Numbered from the stretch's first letter, positions 44,351 through 53,828 are shown. The stretch: 56,485 nt of DNA from Alkalihalobacillus alcalophilus ATCC 27647 = CGMCC 1.3604 (GCF_000292245.2 NZ_ALPT02000021.1:1-56485); one strand, 5' to 3'. The notes: generated by a model from the sequence alone, not told the origin. Numbers and translations are program-made.

Positions 44351-46804
44351 TTGAAGAGAATCAATTTAAATGGTGCGTGGAAGATGAGGAGTACCGATAC
44401 GGATGAATGGATCGGTGTTACGGTACCTGGGTCTGTCTTTAACGACTTACTACAGAATAAGAAGATCGAGGATCCGTTTTATCGAGATAATGAAAAGTAT
44501 GCCTATGAGATTGCTTCTAAAGATTATCAATATTCACGAAAAGTGAAGGTGGAACAAGATTTTCTTGAGCAGGAGAGAATCTTTCTATTGTGCGAAGGAC
44601 TAGATACACTTGCCGAAATCACGATCAATGACCATGTGATTGCCCGTACGAATAACATGCATCGTACTTATGAAATTGATGTGAAAAATATATTGCATCT
44701 TGGAGAGAATACAATAACAATTACACTCTTATCTCCTGTTCATTATATTAAGAAGTTAGATGAAGAAAGGCCGCTCTGGGGCGTAGTGGATGCGATAAAA
44801 GGATATCCTCACATTCGTAAAGCGCATTATATGTTTGGTTGGGATTGGGGGCCAAAAATTCCGGATAGTGGAATTTGGAGGGATATTTCATTTGTTAGTT
44901 ATAATGAAGCTCGGCTAGAGGACATCTACTTTACGCAAGTTCATCACGAGAACCTTGTTGAGTTAAAAACGAGAATTCGTTTAGAAAAATGGCTTAAAGG
45001 CGAAGTTGATGTAAAAGTAGAGCTAACTTGTCCAAAAGGAAAGACTCAAATGCTTTCTATGACTACGGATCAACTAGAGGAGAATATCATATTTGATATT
45101 GAAGAGCCTGAACTTTGGTGGCCGAATGGCTATGGAAAGCAGCCATTGTATGGATTAAGTGTTACCGTGCAATCAAATGGACAAGCGTTAGATGTTCAAA
45201 CCTTTGAAATAGGACTTCGAACAATTAAAGTGAGACAAGAACCGGATCAATGGGGGAAAACATTTGAGTTCGAAGTTAATGGTCTGTCTATTTTTTCGAT
45301 GGGAGCCAATTATATCCCGGAAGATAATCTGATCTCACGCGGTTCGCGAGAAAAGACGGAACGATTAATTCAAGACTGTATTGAAGCGAATTTTAACATG
45401 ATTCGTGTTTGGGGCGGAGGGTATTATCCGAATAAAGATTTCTATGAATTATGTGACCGCTACGGTTTAATCGTATGGCAAGATTTCATGTTTGCTTGTG
45501 GTGTCTATGAACTAACAAATGAGTTTACAGAAAATATAAAAAAAGAAATTGCAGACAACATCAAAAGACTACGTCATCACGCTTCGTTAGCTCTATGGTG
45601 TGGGAATAATGAAATGGAAGAAGCTTGGGTTCATTGGGATTTTCCTAAAACAGCCAAACTAAGAACGGATTACTTGAAACAGTTTGAGATTATCTTCCCA
45701 GAAATCGTTAAAGAATTAGATCCTGAAACGTTTTATTGGGTTTCCTCTCCATCATCAGGTGGTGGGTTTGACAAACCAAATAGTGAAAATGAAGGTGACG
45801 TTCATTATTGGGATGTTTGGCATGGGTTAAAACCATTTACAGAATACCGTAAATTTCATTTCCGGTTCTGTTCTGAGTTTGGTTTTCAGTCTTTCCCATC
45901 TATAAAGACTATTGATTCTTTTACGTTGCCAGAGGATCGTAATATCTTTTCTAATGTCATGGAGAATCACCAAAAAAACGGTGAGGCGAATGGAAAAATT
46001 CTAAATTACTTATCACAAACATTTCTCTATCCAAAAGATTTTAAATCTTTATTATATACTTCGCAAATTCTGCAAGCAGAGGCGATTAAGTATGGAGTTG
46101 AGCATTGGAGAAGAAATAGAGGGCGTTGTATGGGTTCTATCTACTGGCAACTAAATGATTGCTGGCCTGTTGCGTCATGGTCTAGCATTGATAACTTCGG
46201 ACGTTGGAAAGCTTTGCATTACTTTGCAAAGAAATTCTATGCGCCTGTGCTACTTTCTTTATGTGAAGAAGGAACGAACGTGGAGATCCATTTGACGAAT
46301 GATAAGGCAGTGGATGTTACATGCCAAGTTGACTGGAAGCTTAGAACCAACTCAACTGAAGTTATAAAGGAGGGGACAGTTCATTCCACGGTAGAAAAGC
46401 TAAGTGCTAAAAAACTTGAATCATTAAGCTTTAATGAGTTAACCGATGAGAAGAAAAGAGACGTGTATGTAGAATGTACGTTGTTTATTAATGGTCAGCA
46501 GGAAACGATGGTGACGGTTTTATTTGTGAAACCGAAACACTTTACATTTCTAGATCCAAAGCTAAAGACAGAGGTCTTAGAGGAGAACGATCAATTTATC
46601 ATTTCTGTTCATTCACAAGCATTTGCTAAGTATGTTGAATTGGATTTACTAGACGCTGATTGTAAGTTTAGTGATAACTATTTCGATGTTTCAGCAAATG
46701 AAAAGAGAGTGATTACTGTCAAAAAAAATAGCTTGAGCTCAAAAATAAACTTAAGTGAGTTTAAAAAACAGTTGAGCTTAAGGAGTGTATTTGATATTTC
46801 ATAA
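44351..46804 (+). CDS. Beta-mannosidase, GH2
   Basis: It removes terminal mannose from manno-oligosaccharides in the cytoplasm. The 817-residue protein has the jelly-roll domain (VTVPGSVFNDLLQNKKIEDPF, CEGLDTLAEITIND), HYMFGWDWGPKIPDSGIWR typical of beta-mannosidases, an Ig-like domain, the barrel with RVWGGGYYPNKDFYELCDRYGLIVWQDFMFACG, acid/base E421 (WCGNNEMEEAW) and nucleophile E509 (FCSEFGFQSFPS). The start is TTG 44351, with GAGGTG seven bases upstream; no nearby ATG fits. No signal peptide. Confidence 0.95.
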   Translation: MKRINLNGAWKMRSTDTDEWIGVTVPGSVFNDLLQNKKIEDPFYRDNEKYAYEIASKDYQYSRKVKVEQDFLEQERIFLLCEGLDTLAEITINDHVIARTNNMHRTYEIDVKNILHLGENTITITLLSPVHYIKKLDEERPLWGVVDAIKGYPHIRKAHYMFGWDWGPKIPDSGIWRDISFVSYNEARLEDIYFTQVHHENLVELKTRIRLEKWLKGEVDVKVELTCPKGKTQMLSMTTDQLEENIIFDIEEPELWWPNGYGKQPLYGLSVTVQSNGQALDVQTFEIGLRTIKVRQEPDQWGKTFEFEVNGLSIFSMGANYIPEDNLISRGSREKTERLIQDCIEANFNMIRVWGGGYYPNKDFYELCDRYGLIVWQDFMFACGVYELTNEFTENIKKEIADNIKRLRHHASLALWCGNNEMEEAWVHWDFPKTAKLRTDYLKQFEIIFPEIVKELDPETFYWVSSPSSGGGFDKPNSENEGDVHYWDVWHGLKPFTEYRKFHFRFCSEFGFQSFPSIKTIDSFTLPEDRNIFSNVMENHQKNGEANGKILNYLSQTFLYPKDFKSLLYTSQILQAEAIKYGVEHWRRNRGRCMGSIYWQLNDCWPVASWSSIDNFGRWKALHYFAKKFYAPVLLSLCEEGTNVEIHLTNDKAVDVTCQVDWKLRTNSTEVIKEGTVHSTVEKLSAKKLESLSFNELTDEKKRDVYVECTLFINGQQETMVTVLFVKPKHFTFLDPKLKTEVLEENDQFIISVHSQAFAKYVELDLLDADCKFSDNYFDVSANEKRVITVKKNSLSSKINLSEFKKQLSLRSVFDIS

Positions 46805-46863
46805 CTTTATGTGTCACTTTATTTTTTTCTGAAATTTTATTAGTTAATAGTTTCTTAAATTGA

Positions 46864-46919
46864 TTGACAAGAAAGCGGTAACATAATATTATTAAATTAT
46901 TACTTTAACGATAAAGTAA
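46864..46919 (+). promoter_or_regulatory. Promoter of the mannan ABC transporter with cre and palindromic operator
   Basis: TTGACA (46864-46869), 17 bases, TATTAT (46887-46892). The spacer has AGAAAGCGGTAACA, 13/14 to cre. TTACTTTAACGATAAAGTAA (46900-46919) has perfect 8-bp arms around ACGA, the clearest dyad of the set. Confidence 0.87.
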
Positions 46920-46944
46920 AAGTTAATTAAGGGGGGCAATACAG

Positions 46945-48288
46945 ATGAGTAAGATGAAACATTTTAAAGGATGGATGTTAGCTACAGCAGCGGCTGTCGC
47001 GCTTACAATGACAGGTTGTGGAGGAGCAGAAGAAGAAGAAGCGGTACCAGAAGTAGGAACAGATGGAGAGTTAACAGTTACGGATCCAGCTGATGTAAGT
47101 GGAGACTTAACAGTTCTTGTCCATCGTACAGATATCGTTGATACGGTGTTCCAAGATTATGCAGCGGAATTCCAAGAAACATATCCTAATGTAAATCTAA
47201 GCTTTGAAGCGATTACGGATTATCAAGGTCAAGTTAATATTCGTATGAATACGAAAGACTACGGTGATGTCCTAATGATTCCTGATAACGTACCAGTTGA
47301 AGATTTACCTCACTTCTTTGAGCCGCTTGGTGCAACGGAAGAAATGTTAGAAAATTACTTATTTACAGATGATATGGCTTATCAAGGAGTCACATATGGA
47401 ATACCAATTACGATTAATGCAAACGGAATTCTTTATAACAAGGATGTTTTTGAAGAAGCGGGTGTAACGGATGTGCCTGCTACTCCAGAAGAGTTTATGG
47501 AAGCATTAAGTGCCATTAATGAAAATACGGATGCTATCCCGTTGTATACAAATTATGGAGCTGGCTGGCCACTAAATCAGTGGGAGCCAAATCGTGTTTC
47601 CATTGCTGGAAATCCTGATTTCACCAATGAGTTAATTCATACGGACGCTCCATTTGCTGAAGGGGAACCGCATCATATTCTTTATAAAGTAATGTATGAT
47701 GCTGCAGATCAAGGCTTAATTGAAGGAGATCCTTTAACAACGGATTGGGAATCATCTAAGCAAATGATGGCAGATGGCAAAATTGCAACAATGGTATTAG
47801 GTTCTTGGGCAATTACGCAAGTGCAAGAGTTAGCTGAAGACCCAGAGTCAATTGGATACATGCCTTTCCCTTATACTCAGGAAGATGGAACGATTTATTC
47901 TGCAGTAGCTGCTGACTTTAATATTGGTATTAATGTGAATTCAGATCACAAAGAAGCGGCGCGTGCTTGGGTAGACTTTTTCATTAATGATTCAAACTAT
48001 GCAGTTGACCAAGGTGGTATTTCACCAGTTGTTGGAGAAGACTACCCTTCTACATTAGCTTCTTTTGAAGAATTAGGTGTTGAATTTATTTCTGAGAACC
48101 CTCATAGAGAAGGCGAAGAAGGATTTTTAGATCAAATTGATAATGAATCAGAAGTTGGTCTATGGATCGAAGGCTTTAAGCAACGTATGATTGAAGCAGG
48201 AATTGGTAATAGAGCTGAAACATACGAAGACATTACGAATGATCTGAATAGCAGATGGGAAGCTGGAAGAACAAGAGTTGTTGAGTAA
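46945..48288 (+). CDS. Sugar ABC transporter substrate-binding lipoprotein
   Basis: A 447-residue family-1 extracellular solute-binding protein, likely catching manno-oligosaccharides. A lipoprotein signal (residues 1-25) ends in the lipobox MTGC; the following stretch GGAEEEEAVPEVGTDGE is highly acidic, as in alkaliphiles. Segments such as YGIPITINANGILYNKDVFEEAGV and MADGKIATMVLGSWAI are typical of the family. GGGGGG precedes the ATG. It is first in the transport operon. Confidence 0.92.
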   Translation: MSKMKHFKGWMLATAAAVALTMTGCGGAEEEEAVPEVGTDGELTVTDPADVSGDLTVLVHRTDIVDTVFQDYAAEFQETYPNVNLSFEAITDYQGQVNIRMNTKDYGDVLMIPDNVPVEDLPHFFEPLGATEEMLENYLFTDDMAYQGVTYGIPITINANGILYNKDVFEEAGVTDVPATPEEFMEALSAINENTDAIPLYTNYGAGWPLNQWEPNRVSIAGNPDFTNELIHTDAPFAEGEPHHILYKVMYDAADQGLIEGDPLTTDWESSKQMMADGKIATMVLGSWAITQVQELAEDPESIGYMPFPYTQEDGTIYSAVAADFNIGINVNSDHKEAARAWVDFFINDSNYAVDQGGISPVVGEDYPSTLASFEELGVEFISENPHREGEEGFLDQIDNESEVGLWIEGFKQRMIEAGIGNRAETYEDITNDLNSRWEAGRTRVVE

Positions 48289-48297
48289 ACATTAGAA

Positions 48298-48313
48298 GGG
48301 GGGAATCCCCCCC
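48298..48313 (+). other. G/C hairpin between binding-protein and permease genes
   Basis: GGGGGG and CCCCCC face each other across AAT. It lacks a T run. Such stems after binding-protein genes often stabilise the upstream message and lower permease expression. Confidence 0.6.
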
Positions 48314-48353
48314 TACTATGTAAAACGTTATGAAGGTTTGAGGGGGATCCACA

Positions 48354-49280
48354 ATGTCTAATCCATCGGCTAACTCTAGTGCTGAGAAGAAAAGTAAATT
48401 CAGCTTGGGAAATCTTAATTATAGACAACAAAGAATTGTCATTATCATAGCTTTTTCTGCAGTACCTCTACTATTATTATTTACATTTTCATACTTACCT
48501 TTAATTAACATGTTTATCTATAGTTTCCATAAGTGGAATGGTATTAGTCCGAATATGACGTTTGTTGGTTTGGATAACTACGTACAAATTTTTACCGGAC
48601 CAGAGTATTTCGTAGTTTTCACTGTAAGTTTATATTATTTCTTTGCTACATTTATTCAAATGGGCTTAGCTCTTTATTTTGCAACGATTTTAACCTTTAA
48701 TGTTCGTTTTAAGAACTTCTTTAAAGGAGCCATTTTCTTCCCTTATTTATTGAATGGGGTAGCGATTGGATTTATTTTCTTATATTTCTTTAGACCTGAC
48801 GGGACGTTAGATGGTCTTTTAGGGTTACTTGGTCTAGGAGAGTATGCTCAACTTTGGTTAGGAAATCCAGATTTAATTAATATATCGTTAGCGGGTACAT
48901 CGGTTTGGAGATACATGGGTTTTAACTTTATTATCTTCTTAGGGGCTATTCAGTCTATTTCTGGTGATATTTATGAAGCTGCTGACATCGATGGTGCGAA
49001 TAATTGGCATAAATTTAGATATATCATTCTTCCGAGTATAAGAAGGATTGTTGAATTAAATTTAATCTTAGCGATCAGCGGAGCTATTGGGGTATTTGAA
49101 ATTCCTTATATCATGACTGGTGGAGCGAATGGAAGTGCAACGTTCGTTATTCAAACAGTAGATACAGCCTTTAAGTTTAGTAAGGTTGGTTTAGCTTCTG
49201 CTATGGGTATAGTCTTACTAATTATTGTTGTCTTTATTACCTTGTTACAAAAAGTTCTGTTTAAAGAGAAAGGGGCCTAA
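48354..49280 (+). CDS. Sugar ABC transporter permease (MalF/UgpA type)
   Basis: A 308-residue inner permease with six membrane helices. The N-terminus YSFHKWNGISPNMTFVGLDNYVQIF and the coupling-helix motif EAADIDGANNWHKFRYIILPSIRR (EAA loop) mark the carbohydrate-uptake family 1. It pairs with the next permease. No ATPase gene follows; in Bacillus a shared MsmX-type ATPase encoded elsewhere often fills that role. Confidence 0.92.
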   Translation: MSNPSANSSAEKKSKFSLGNLNYRQQRIVIIIAFSAVPLLLLFTFSYLPLINMFIYSFHKWNGISPNMTFVGLDNYVQIFTGPEYFVVFTVSLYYFFATFIQMGLALYFATILTFNVRFKNFFKGAIFFPYLLNGVAIGFIFLYFFRPDGTLDGLLGLLGLGEYAQLWLGNPDLINISLAGTSVWRYMGFNFIIFLGAIQSISGDIYEAADIDGANNWHKFRYIILPSIRRIVELNLILAISGAIGVFEIPYIMTGGANGSATFVIQTVDTAFKFSKVGLASAMGIVLLIIVVFITLLQKVLFKEKGA

Positions 49281-49284
49281 AATC

Positions 49285-50115
49285 ATGAATCCAAAAGTGC
49301 TTTTACAAAATATTATAAAGTATGGATCGTTGATTCTAGGTCTTCTGATCACAGTTATTCCTATTCTTGTTGTGTTATTTGCTTCTTTTAAAACACCTCA
49401 AGAATATGCGTCAACGGGTCCGTTAATGCCACCAGAAAGCTTTTTTAACTTTGAAAACTATGGACGGGCTTTTTTTGAAGGGAATATGCTACTTGGTTTT
49501 ATCAATACAACAATTATCTTAATAATCTCCATTGTTAGTGCGATTCTCATAGGAACTATGATTGCTTATGTTTTAAGTCGTTTTCAATTTAGAGGAAGTA
49601 AAATTTTACTCGGTTTATTTCTACTTGCGACCTTAATTCCTGCTGTAACAACTCAGGTTGCTACATTCCAAATTATTAGTGAATTGGGCTTATTTAACAC
49701 GAGATGGGCAGCTATTATCTTATTTATGAGTACGGATATCATTGCTGTTTATATCTTCTTACAGTTCTTAGACCGTGTTTCGGTATCGCTGGATGAATCT
49801 GCTATGCTGGATGGTGCTTCTTACTTCACTATTTACAGCCGCATCATTTTACCGCAATTGAAACCAGCAATGGCTACTGTTTTTATCATTAAAGGTGTTG
49901 CTATTTACAATGACTTTTATATTCCGTTCTTGTATATGCCAAAACCTGAGCTTCAAGTGGTATCGACTGCGCTGTTTAAATTTCAAGGTCCATACGGGTC
50001 ACAATGGGAAGTTATTTGTGCAGGGATCATCATAGTTATTATTCCTACGCTGATCATCTTCTTAAGTTTACAAAGATACATTTACAATGGCTTTACTGAA
50101 GGTTCAGTTAAATAG
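49285..50115 (+). CDS. Sugar ABC transporter permease (MalG/UgpE type)
   Basis: A 276-residue permease with six helices and the EAA loop DESAMLDGASYFTIYSRIILPQLKPA. ATG 49285 follows GAAAGGGG at 49269-49275; an in-frame earlier start at 49225 lies inside the previous gene. The C-terminus IYNGFTEGSVK is typical. It is the last gene of the three-gene transport operon. Confidence 0.92.
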   Translation: MNPKVLLQNIIKYGSLILGLLITVIPILVVLFASFKTPQEYASTGPLMPPESFFNFENYGRAFFEGNMLLGFINTTIILIISIVSAILIGTMIAYVLSRFQFRGSKILLGLFLLATLIPAVTTQVATFQIISELGLFNTRWAAIILFMSTDIIAVYIFLQFLDRVSVSLDESAMLDGASYFTIYSRIILPQLKPAMATVFIIKGVAIYNDFYIPFLYMPKPELQVVSTALFKFQGPYGSQWEVICAGIIIVIIPTLIIFLSLQRYIYNGFTEGSVK

Positions 50116-50496
50116 GTGATCTTAAAGAAAGCAATTCCCACTTGATTTTTAAGATACTAAAATTAGACAAACTTCCTTTTTCAGTACCTTGTGGAGTAGC
50201 AATGGCTCCGCACGTTGTGTACCTGCTAAGGACCCAATCTCAGTGGGCTTTAAAAAAACAGGAAACAGCTAATCTCATGTTAAGAGGCTACTGAAAAGGT
50301 GATCCTTTTTTAGTAGCCTCTTATATTTAATTAGTTCCTATTAGTAGGCTGTCGGTGTTTGTTTATTGAAGAAGCAGTTGTTACGAATGTGTAATACTGC
50401 TTCTTTTTATAAAGACATCGAAGCAGAGTAACCAAAAGACCTTAGTGCTTTCTTTATGTAATTCAAAGGAAAAAAATGTATTTTAAGGAGATAACA
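50116..50496. other. Intergenic region with two hairpins and a decayed repeat
   Basis: TAAGAGGCTACT (50281-50292) pairs perfectly with AGTAGCCTCTTA (50312-50323). AAGAAGCAGT (50369-50378) pairs with ACTGCTTCTT (50396-50405) before a T run and is a likely terminator. The stretch 50170-50250 (TTTTTCAGTACCTTGTGG) resembles the structured repeat at 25540. No clear promoter for the next gene was found. Confidence 0.55.
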
Positions 50497-52683
50497 GTGG
50501 CTATTATATATGATTCGAACACGCAAACATTTCATTTGAAATCAATAAAAACGAGCTATGTTCTTCAAATAATGAAGGGAGGCTATTTAGCTCATTTGTA
50601 TTGGGGTAAGAAGGTAGAGGTGTATCAGCACTCTAACGAGGTGCGTTTTAGAGATCGCTCTTTCTCGCCTAATCCGGATCCGAGTGAACCGTTCTTCTCA
50701 TTGGATACACTGCCACAAGAATACCCAGCCTATGGAAACACGGATTTCAGAGTTCCTGCCATCCAAATTCAATTAGAAAATGGAAGTACCGTGACGAATT
50801 TAAAATATAATTCACATCAAATCGTAAAAGGAAAACCGGCGCTAGATGGATTGCCGTCTACATATGTAGAAAAAAAGCATGAAGCTGAGACGTTGATGAT
50901 TACACTACTAGATGAGCTAACGGGGTTATACGTCATTTTAAGCTATACGACTTTTGAAGAGATGGATGTAATTACACGGTCCTCCAAGCTAGTGAATACA
51001 GGTGAGGAGCAACTGAAAATCTTAAAAGTAGCTAGTGTCAACGTCGATTTCCAAGAGTCGGACTTTGAATTACTAACACTTCCAGGGGCGTGGGCTCGAG
51101 AGCGCCATTTAGAAAGAAGTGCCCTTAGAAGTGGTCTTCAGGTAATTGAAAGTCGAAGAGGAGCAAGTAGCCATCAGATAAATCCGTTTTTAGCATTAAC
51201 GAAAAAAGAGACAACAGAGCAGTTCGGAGAAGTTTATGCTTTTAATTTAGTGTATAGCGGAAATTTTCAAGGCTCGGTTGAAGTCGATCAGTTTCGTCAA
51301 ACGCGTGTGACGATGGGGATAAATCCGTTTGACTTCTCATGGTTACTAGAACCTGGAGAGGCTTTTCAAGCTCCTGAAGTCGTCATGGTTTATTCAGCTA
51401 ATGGATTAGGGGAGATGTCAAGGTCGTTTCACTCTCTCTATCAAGCAAGACTTTGCCGAGGTCGATTTAGAGATCAAACACGTCCCGTTTTAATCAATAA
51501 TTGGGAAGCGACCTATTTTGACTTTAATGAAGAGAAAATCGTGGAGATTGCAAGACAAGGAAAAGAACTCGGTGTAGAGTTATTTGTCTTAGATGACGGC
51601 TGGTTTGGGAAAAGAAACAGTGATAAAGGTTCTTTAGGTGACTGGTTGGTTGATGTGAATAAACTACCGAAAGGACTCTCCCATTTAGTGAACCAGATTA
51701 CGAAAATAGATATGCAGTTTGGTCTATGGTTTGAGCCGGAGATGGTGTCCGTTGATAGTGATTTATACCGTGCTCATCCAGACTGGTGCATTCATGTGCC
51801 TAATCGATCTCGTTCAGAGGGGAGAAATCAACTGATCTTAGATTTATCTCGTCCTGAAGTATGTGATGAGATTGTTAAGAGAATTTCCACTATTTTAGAA
51901 TCGGCTCCAATTACGTATGTGAAATGGGATATGAATCGACATATGACAGAGATAGGGTCGAAAAGTCTACCTAAGGAAAGACAACGAGAAACAGCTCATA
52001 GATACATGCTTGGTTTATATCGAGTGATGGACGAGATTACAACTAGATTCCCTGCTATCTTGTTTGAAAGTTGCTCAGGTGGAGGCGGGAGGTTTGACCC
52101 TGGAATCCTTCATTACATGCCCCAAACATGGACAAGTGATAATACTGATGCTATTTCTCGTCTGAAAATCCAATATGGCACAAGTCTAGTATATCCGATG
52201 AGCGCAATGGGTTCTCATGTATCTGCAGTTCCTAACCACCAAGTACAAAGAATGACGTCAATGGAAATCCGTGGGCATGTGGCAATGTCGGGTAACTTTG
52301 GTTATGAACTTGATGTTACTCAATTATCCGAAGTAGATAAAGATATGATGAAAAAGCAAATTGCTTTTTATAAAGAAGTTAGACCGGTTATTCAGTTCGG
52401 AAACTTCTATCGCTTGTTAAGTCCGTTTACGTCTAATGACACGGCATGGATGTATGTGTCTAAAGATCAATCCGAAGCAGTTCTTGGCTACTTTTCTGTT
52501 TTGGCTGAACCGAATGCGCCTTATCGTAAAGTAAAGTTAACGGGACTCGATCCGAGGAAAAAATATAAAGTAAATGTGTTGAATCAATCGTACTACGGAG
52601 ATGAATTGATGAACGTCGGGATTAACATACCTTTTTTAGAAGGTGATTTTGTGAGTGTTATGTGGAGGTTGAAAGTAGTTTAA
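50497..52683 (+). CDS. Alpha-galactosidase, GH36
   Basis: It removes alpha-1,6-galactose side groups from imported galactomanno-oligosaccharides. From GTG 50497 (AAGGAG six bases before) it has 728 residues and starts MAIIYDSNTQTFHL, as in related enzymes. The barrel has VELFVLDDGWFGKRNSDKGSLGDW, nucleophile D478 in YVKWDMNRHMTE, ESCSGGGGRFDPGILHYMPQTW and acid/base D548 in TSDNTDA. These positions agree with the well-studied Geobacillus enzymes as I remember them. No signal peptide. The next gene, GH113 copy 2, is 43 bases away. Confidence 0.94.
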   Translation: MAIIYDSNTQTFHLKSIKTSYVLQIMKGGYLAHLYWGKKVEVYQHSNEVRFRDRSFSPNPDPSEPFFSLDTLPQEYPAYGNTDFRVPAIQIQLENGSTVTNLKYNSHQIVKGKPALDGLPSTYVEKKHEAETLMITLLDELTGLYVILSYTTFEEMDVITRSSKLVNTGEEQLKILKVASVNVDFQESDFELLTLPGAWARERHLERSALRSGLQVIESRRGASSHQINPFLALTKKETTEQFGEVYAFNLVYSGNFQGSVEVDQFRQTRVTMGINPFDFSWLLEPGEAFQAPEVVMVYSANGLGEMSRSFHSLYQARLCRGRFRDQTRPVLINNWEATYFDFNEEKIVEIARQGKELGVELFVLDDGWFGKRNSDKGSLGDWLVDVNKLPKGLSHLVNQITKIDMQFGLWFEPEMVSVDSDLYRAHPDWCIHVPNRSRSEGRNQLILDLSRPEVCDEIVKRISTILESAPITYVKWDMNRHMTEIGSKSLPKERQRETAHRYMLGLYRVMDEITTRFPAILFESCSGGGGRFDPGILHYMPQTWTSDNTDAISRLKIQYGTSLVYPMSAMGSHVSAVPNHQVQRMTSMEIRGHVAMSGNFGYELDVTQLSEVDKDMMKKQIAFYKEVRPVIQFGNFYRLLSPFTSNDTAWMYVSKDQSEAVLGYFSVLAEPNAPYRKVKLTGLDPRKKYKVNVLNQSYYGDELMNVGINIPFLEGDFVSVMWRLKVV

Positions 52684-52726
52684 CATGTTTTAGTAGAAAA
52701 AATAAAAACATAAGGGAGTAGCGAAA

Positions 52727-53692
52727 ATGAAGGAAATATTCATCAAAGGTATGACATATGGGTGGAACACAACGCGTGGAGCCTATCGAACAGCTGAAGC
52801 AGTAGAATCAATGAAAAAGCTAAGAGAAACAGGATCAGAATGGATCGCCTTATCTTTCTTCACCTTTCAAGATACATTTGCTTCAACAGATATTGTCTTT
52901 GACTACGGACATACGATGACGGATCGCGATATTGAATTTGCTGTGAAACAAGCAAAGGATTTGGGGATGAAGGTTTGTTTAAAGCCTGTTGTGAACACAA
53001 GGGAAGGGATATGGAGAGCTCGCATTGGCTTCCCAGAGGAAGCGGTTGAGTATTGGAATAAATGGTTTGCCTCTTATACGAACTTTCTTTTACATTATGC
53101 GGAGCTTGCTGAAGAACTAGACTGTGAAATGTTCTGTGTCGGTTGTGAGATGATTAACACGGAATCACGAACAGAGCAGTGGGAACAAGTTATAGCAAGC
53201 GTTCGTGAGGTTTATAATGGACCGTTAATTTATAATGCGAATCATGGGAAAGAAGAAGGGGTAGAATGGTTCGACAAGGTCGATATTATAGGAACGAGCG
53301 CTTACTATCCAGTTGCAACAAAAGCAGGAGATTCCGAAGAGAACATGATCAAAAACTGGGAAGAAGTAAAAGGCAAACTCGTGAAACTTCATCAAAAGTT
53401 TAATAAGCCTATTTTGTTCGTAGAAATCGGTTGTCGTAGTGCAGAAGGTTGTGCGACGATGCCGTGGGATTTTGAACACACAGAGCTTCCTTTTAGCGAA
53501 GAAGAACAAGCAAACTTTTATAGTTCAGTTCTGAAGGTATTCTGGAATGAGCCATGGTTTGCTGGATTTTTCTGGTGGGATTGGAGCACGAAGTTGTATC
53601 CGCTGGAAGAAGCGAAAAAGAATGTAGGTTTTGATATTTACGGTAAGAAAGCAGAAGAAGTGTTGAAAAATTGGTATAGTAAAGAACGGTAG
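52727..53692 (+). CDS. Cytoplasmic beta-mannanase, GH113 (copy 2)
   Basis: A 321-residue GH113 enzyme without signal peptide: KGMTYGWNTTRGAYRT, VCLKPVVNTREGIWRA, acid/base E141 (FCVGCEMINTES), nucleophile E233 (ILFVEIGCRSAEGCA) and FAGFFWWDWSTKLYP. It keeps the same fold landmarks as copy 1 but differs around the active site (IGCRSAEGC against EAGCPSRTG), so the two may favour different oligomers. It is co-transcribed with the alpha-galactosidase. A terminator follows. Confidence 0.91.
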   Translation: MKEIFIKGMTYGWNTTRGAYRTAEAVESMKKLRETGSEWIALSFFTFQDTFASTDIVFDYGHTMTDRDIEFAVKQAKDLGMKVCLKPVVNTREGIWRARIGFPEEAVEYWNKWFASYTNFLLHYAELAEELDCEMFCVGCEMINTESRTEQWEQVIASVREVYNGPLIYNANHGKEEGVEWFDKVDIIGTSAYYPVATKAGDSEENMIKNWEEVKGKLVKLHQKFNKPILFVEIGCRSAEGCATMPWDFEHTELPFSEEEQANFYSSVLKVFWNEPWFAGFFWWDWSTKLYPLEEAKKNVGFDIYGKKAEEVLKNWYSKER

Positions 53693-53700
53693 TTCCTATA

Positions 53701-53732
53701 GGAGGGCAGCAAAGTTGCTGTTCTCTTTTTTT
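53701..53732 (+). terminator. Terminator after GH113 copy 2
   Basis: GAGGGCAGCAA pairs with TTGCTGTTCTC with a small internal mismatch, followed by seven T residues. Confidence 0.8.
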
Positions 53733-53779
53733 ATTAGTGTAGTTCTAGGCAGTGTTAGCTAACATATGATAATATATAG

Positions 53780-53810
53780 TTATTGTTATGCTAACGAAAA
53801 TAACAAATAA
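53780..53810 (+). promoter_or_regulatory. Inverted repeat upstream of LacI regulator 2
   Basis: TTATTGTTAT (53780-53789) faces ATAACAAATAA (53800-53810). The ATAACAAA half recurs twice before the MATE gene (54892-54911) and once in the GH130 leader (33710-33722). It may be an operator of regulator 2. Confidence 0.4.
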
Positions 53811-53828
53811 TAAAGAAGGGATTTTGAG

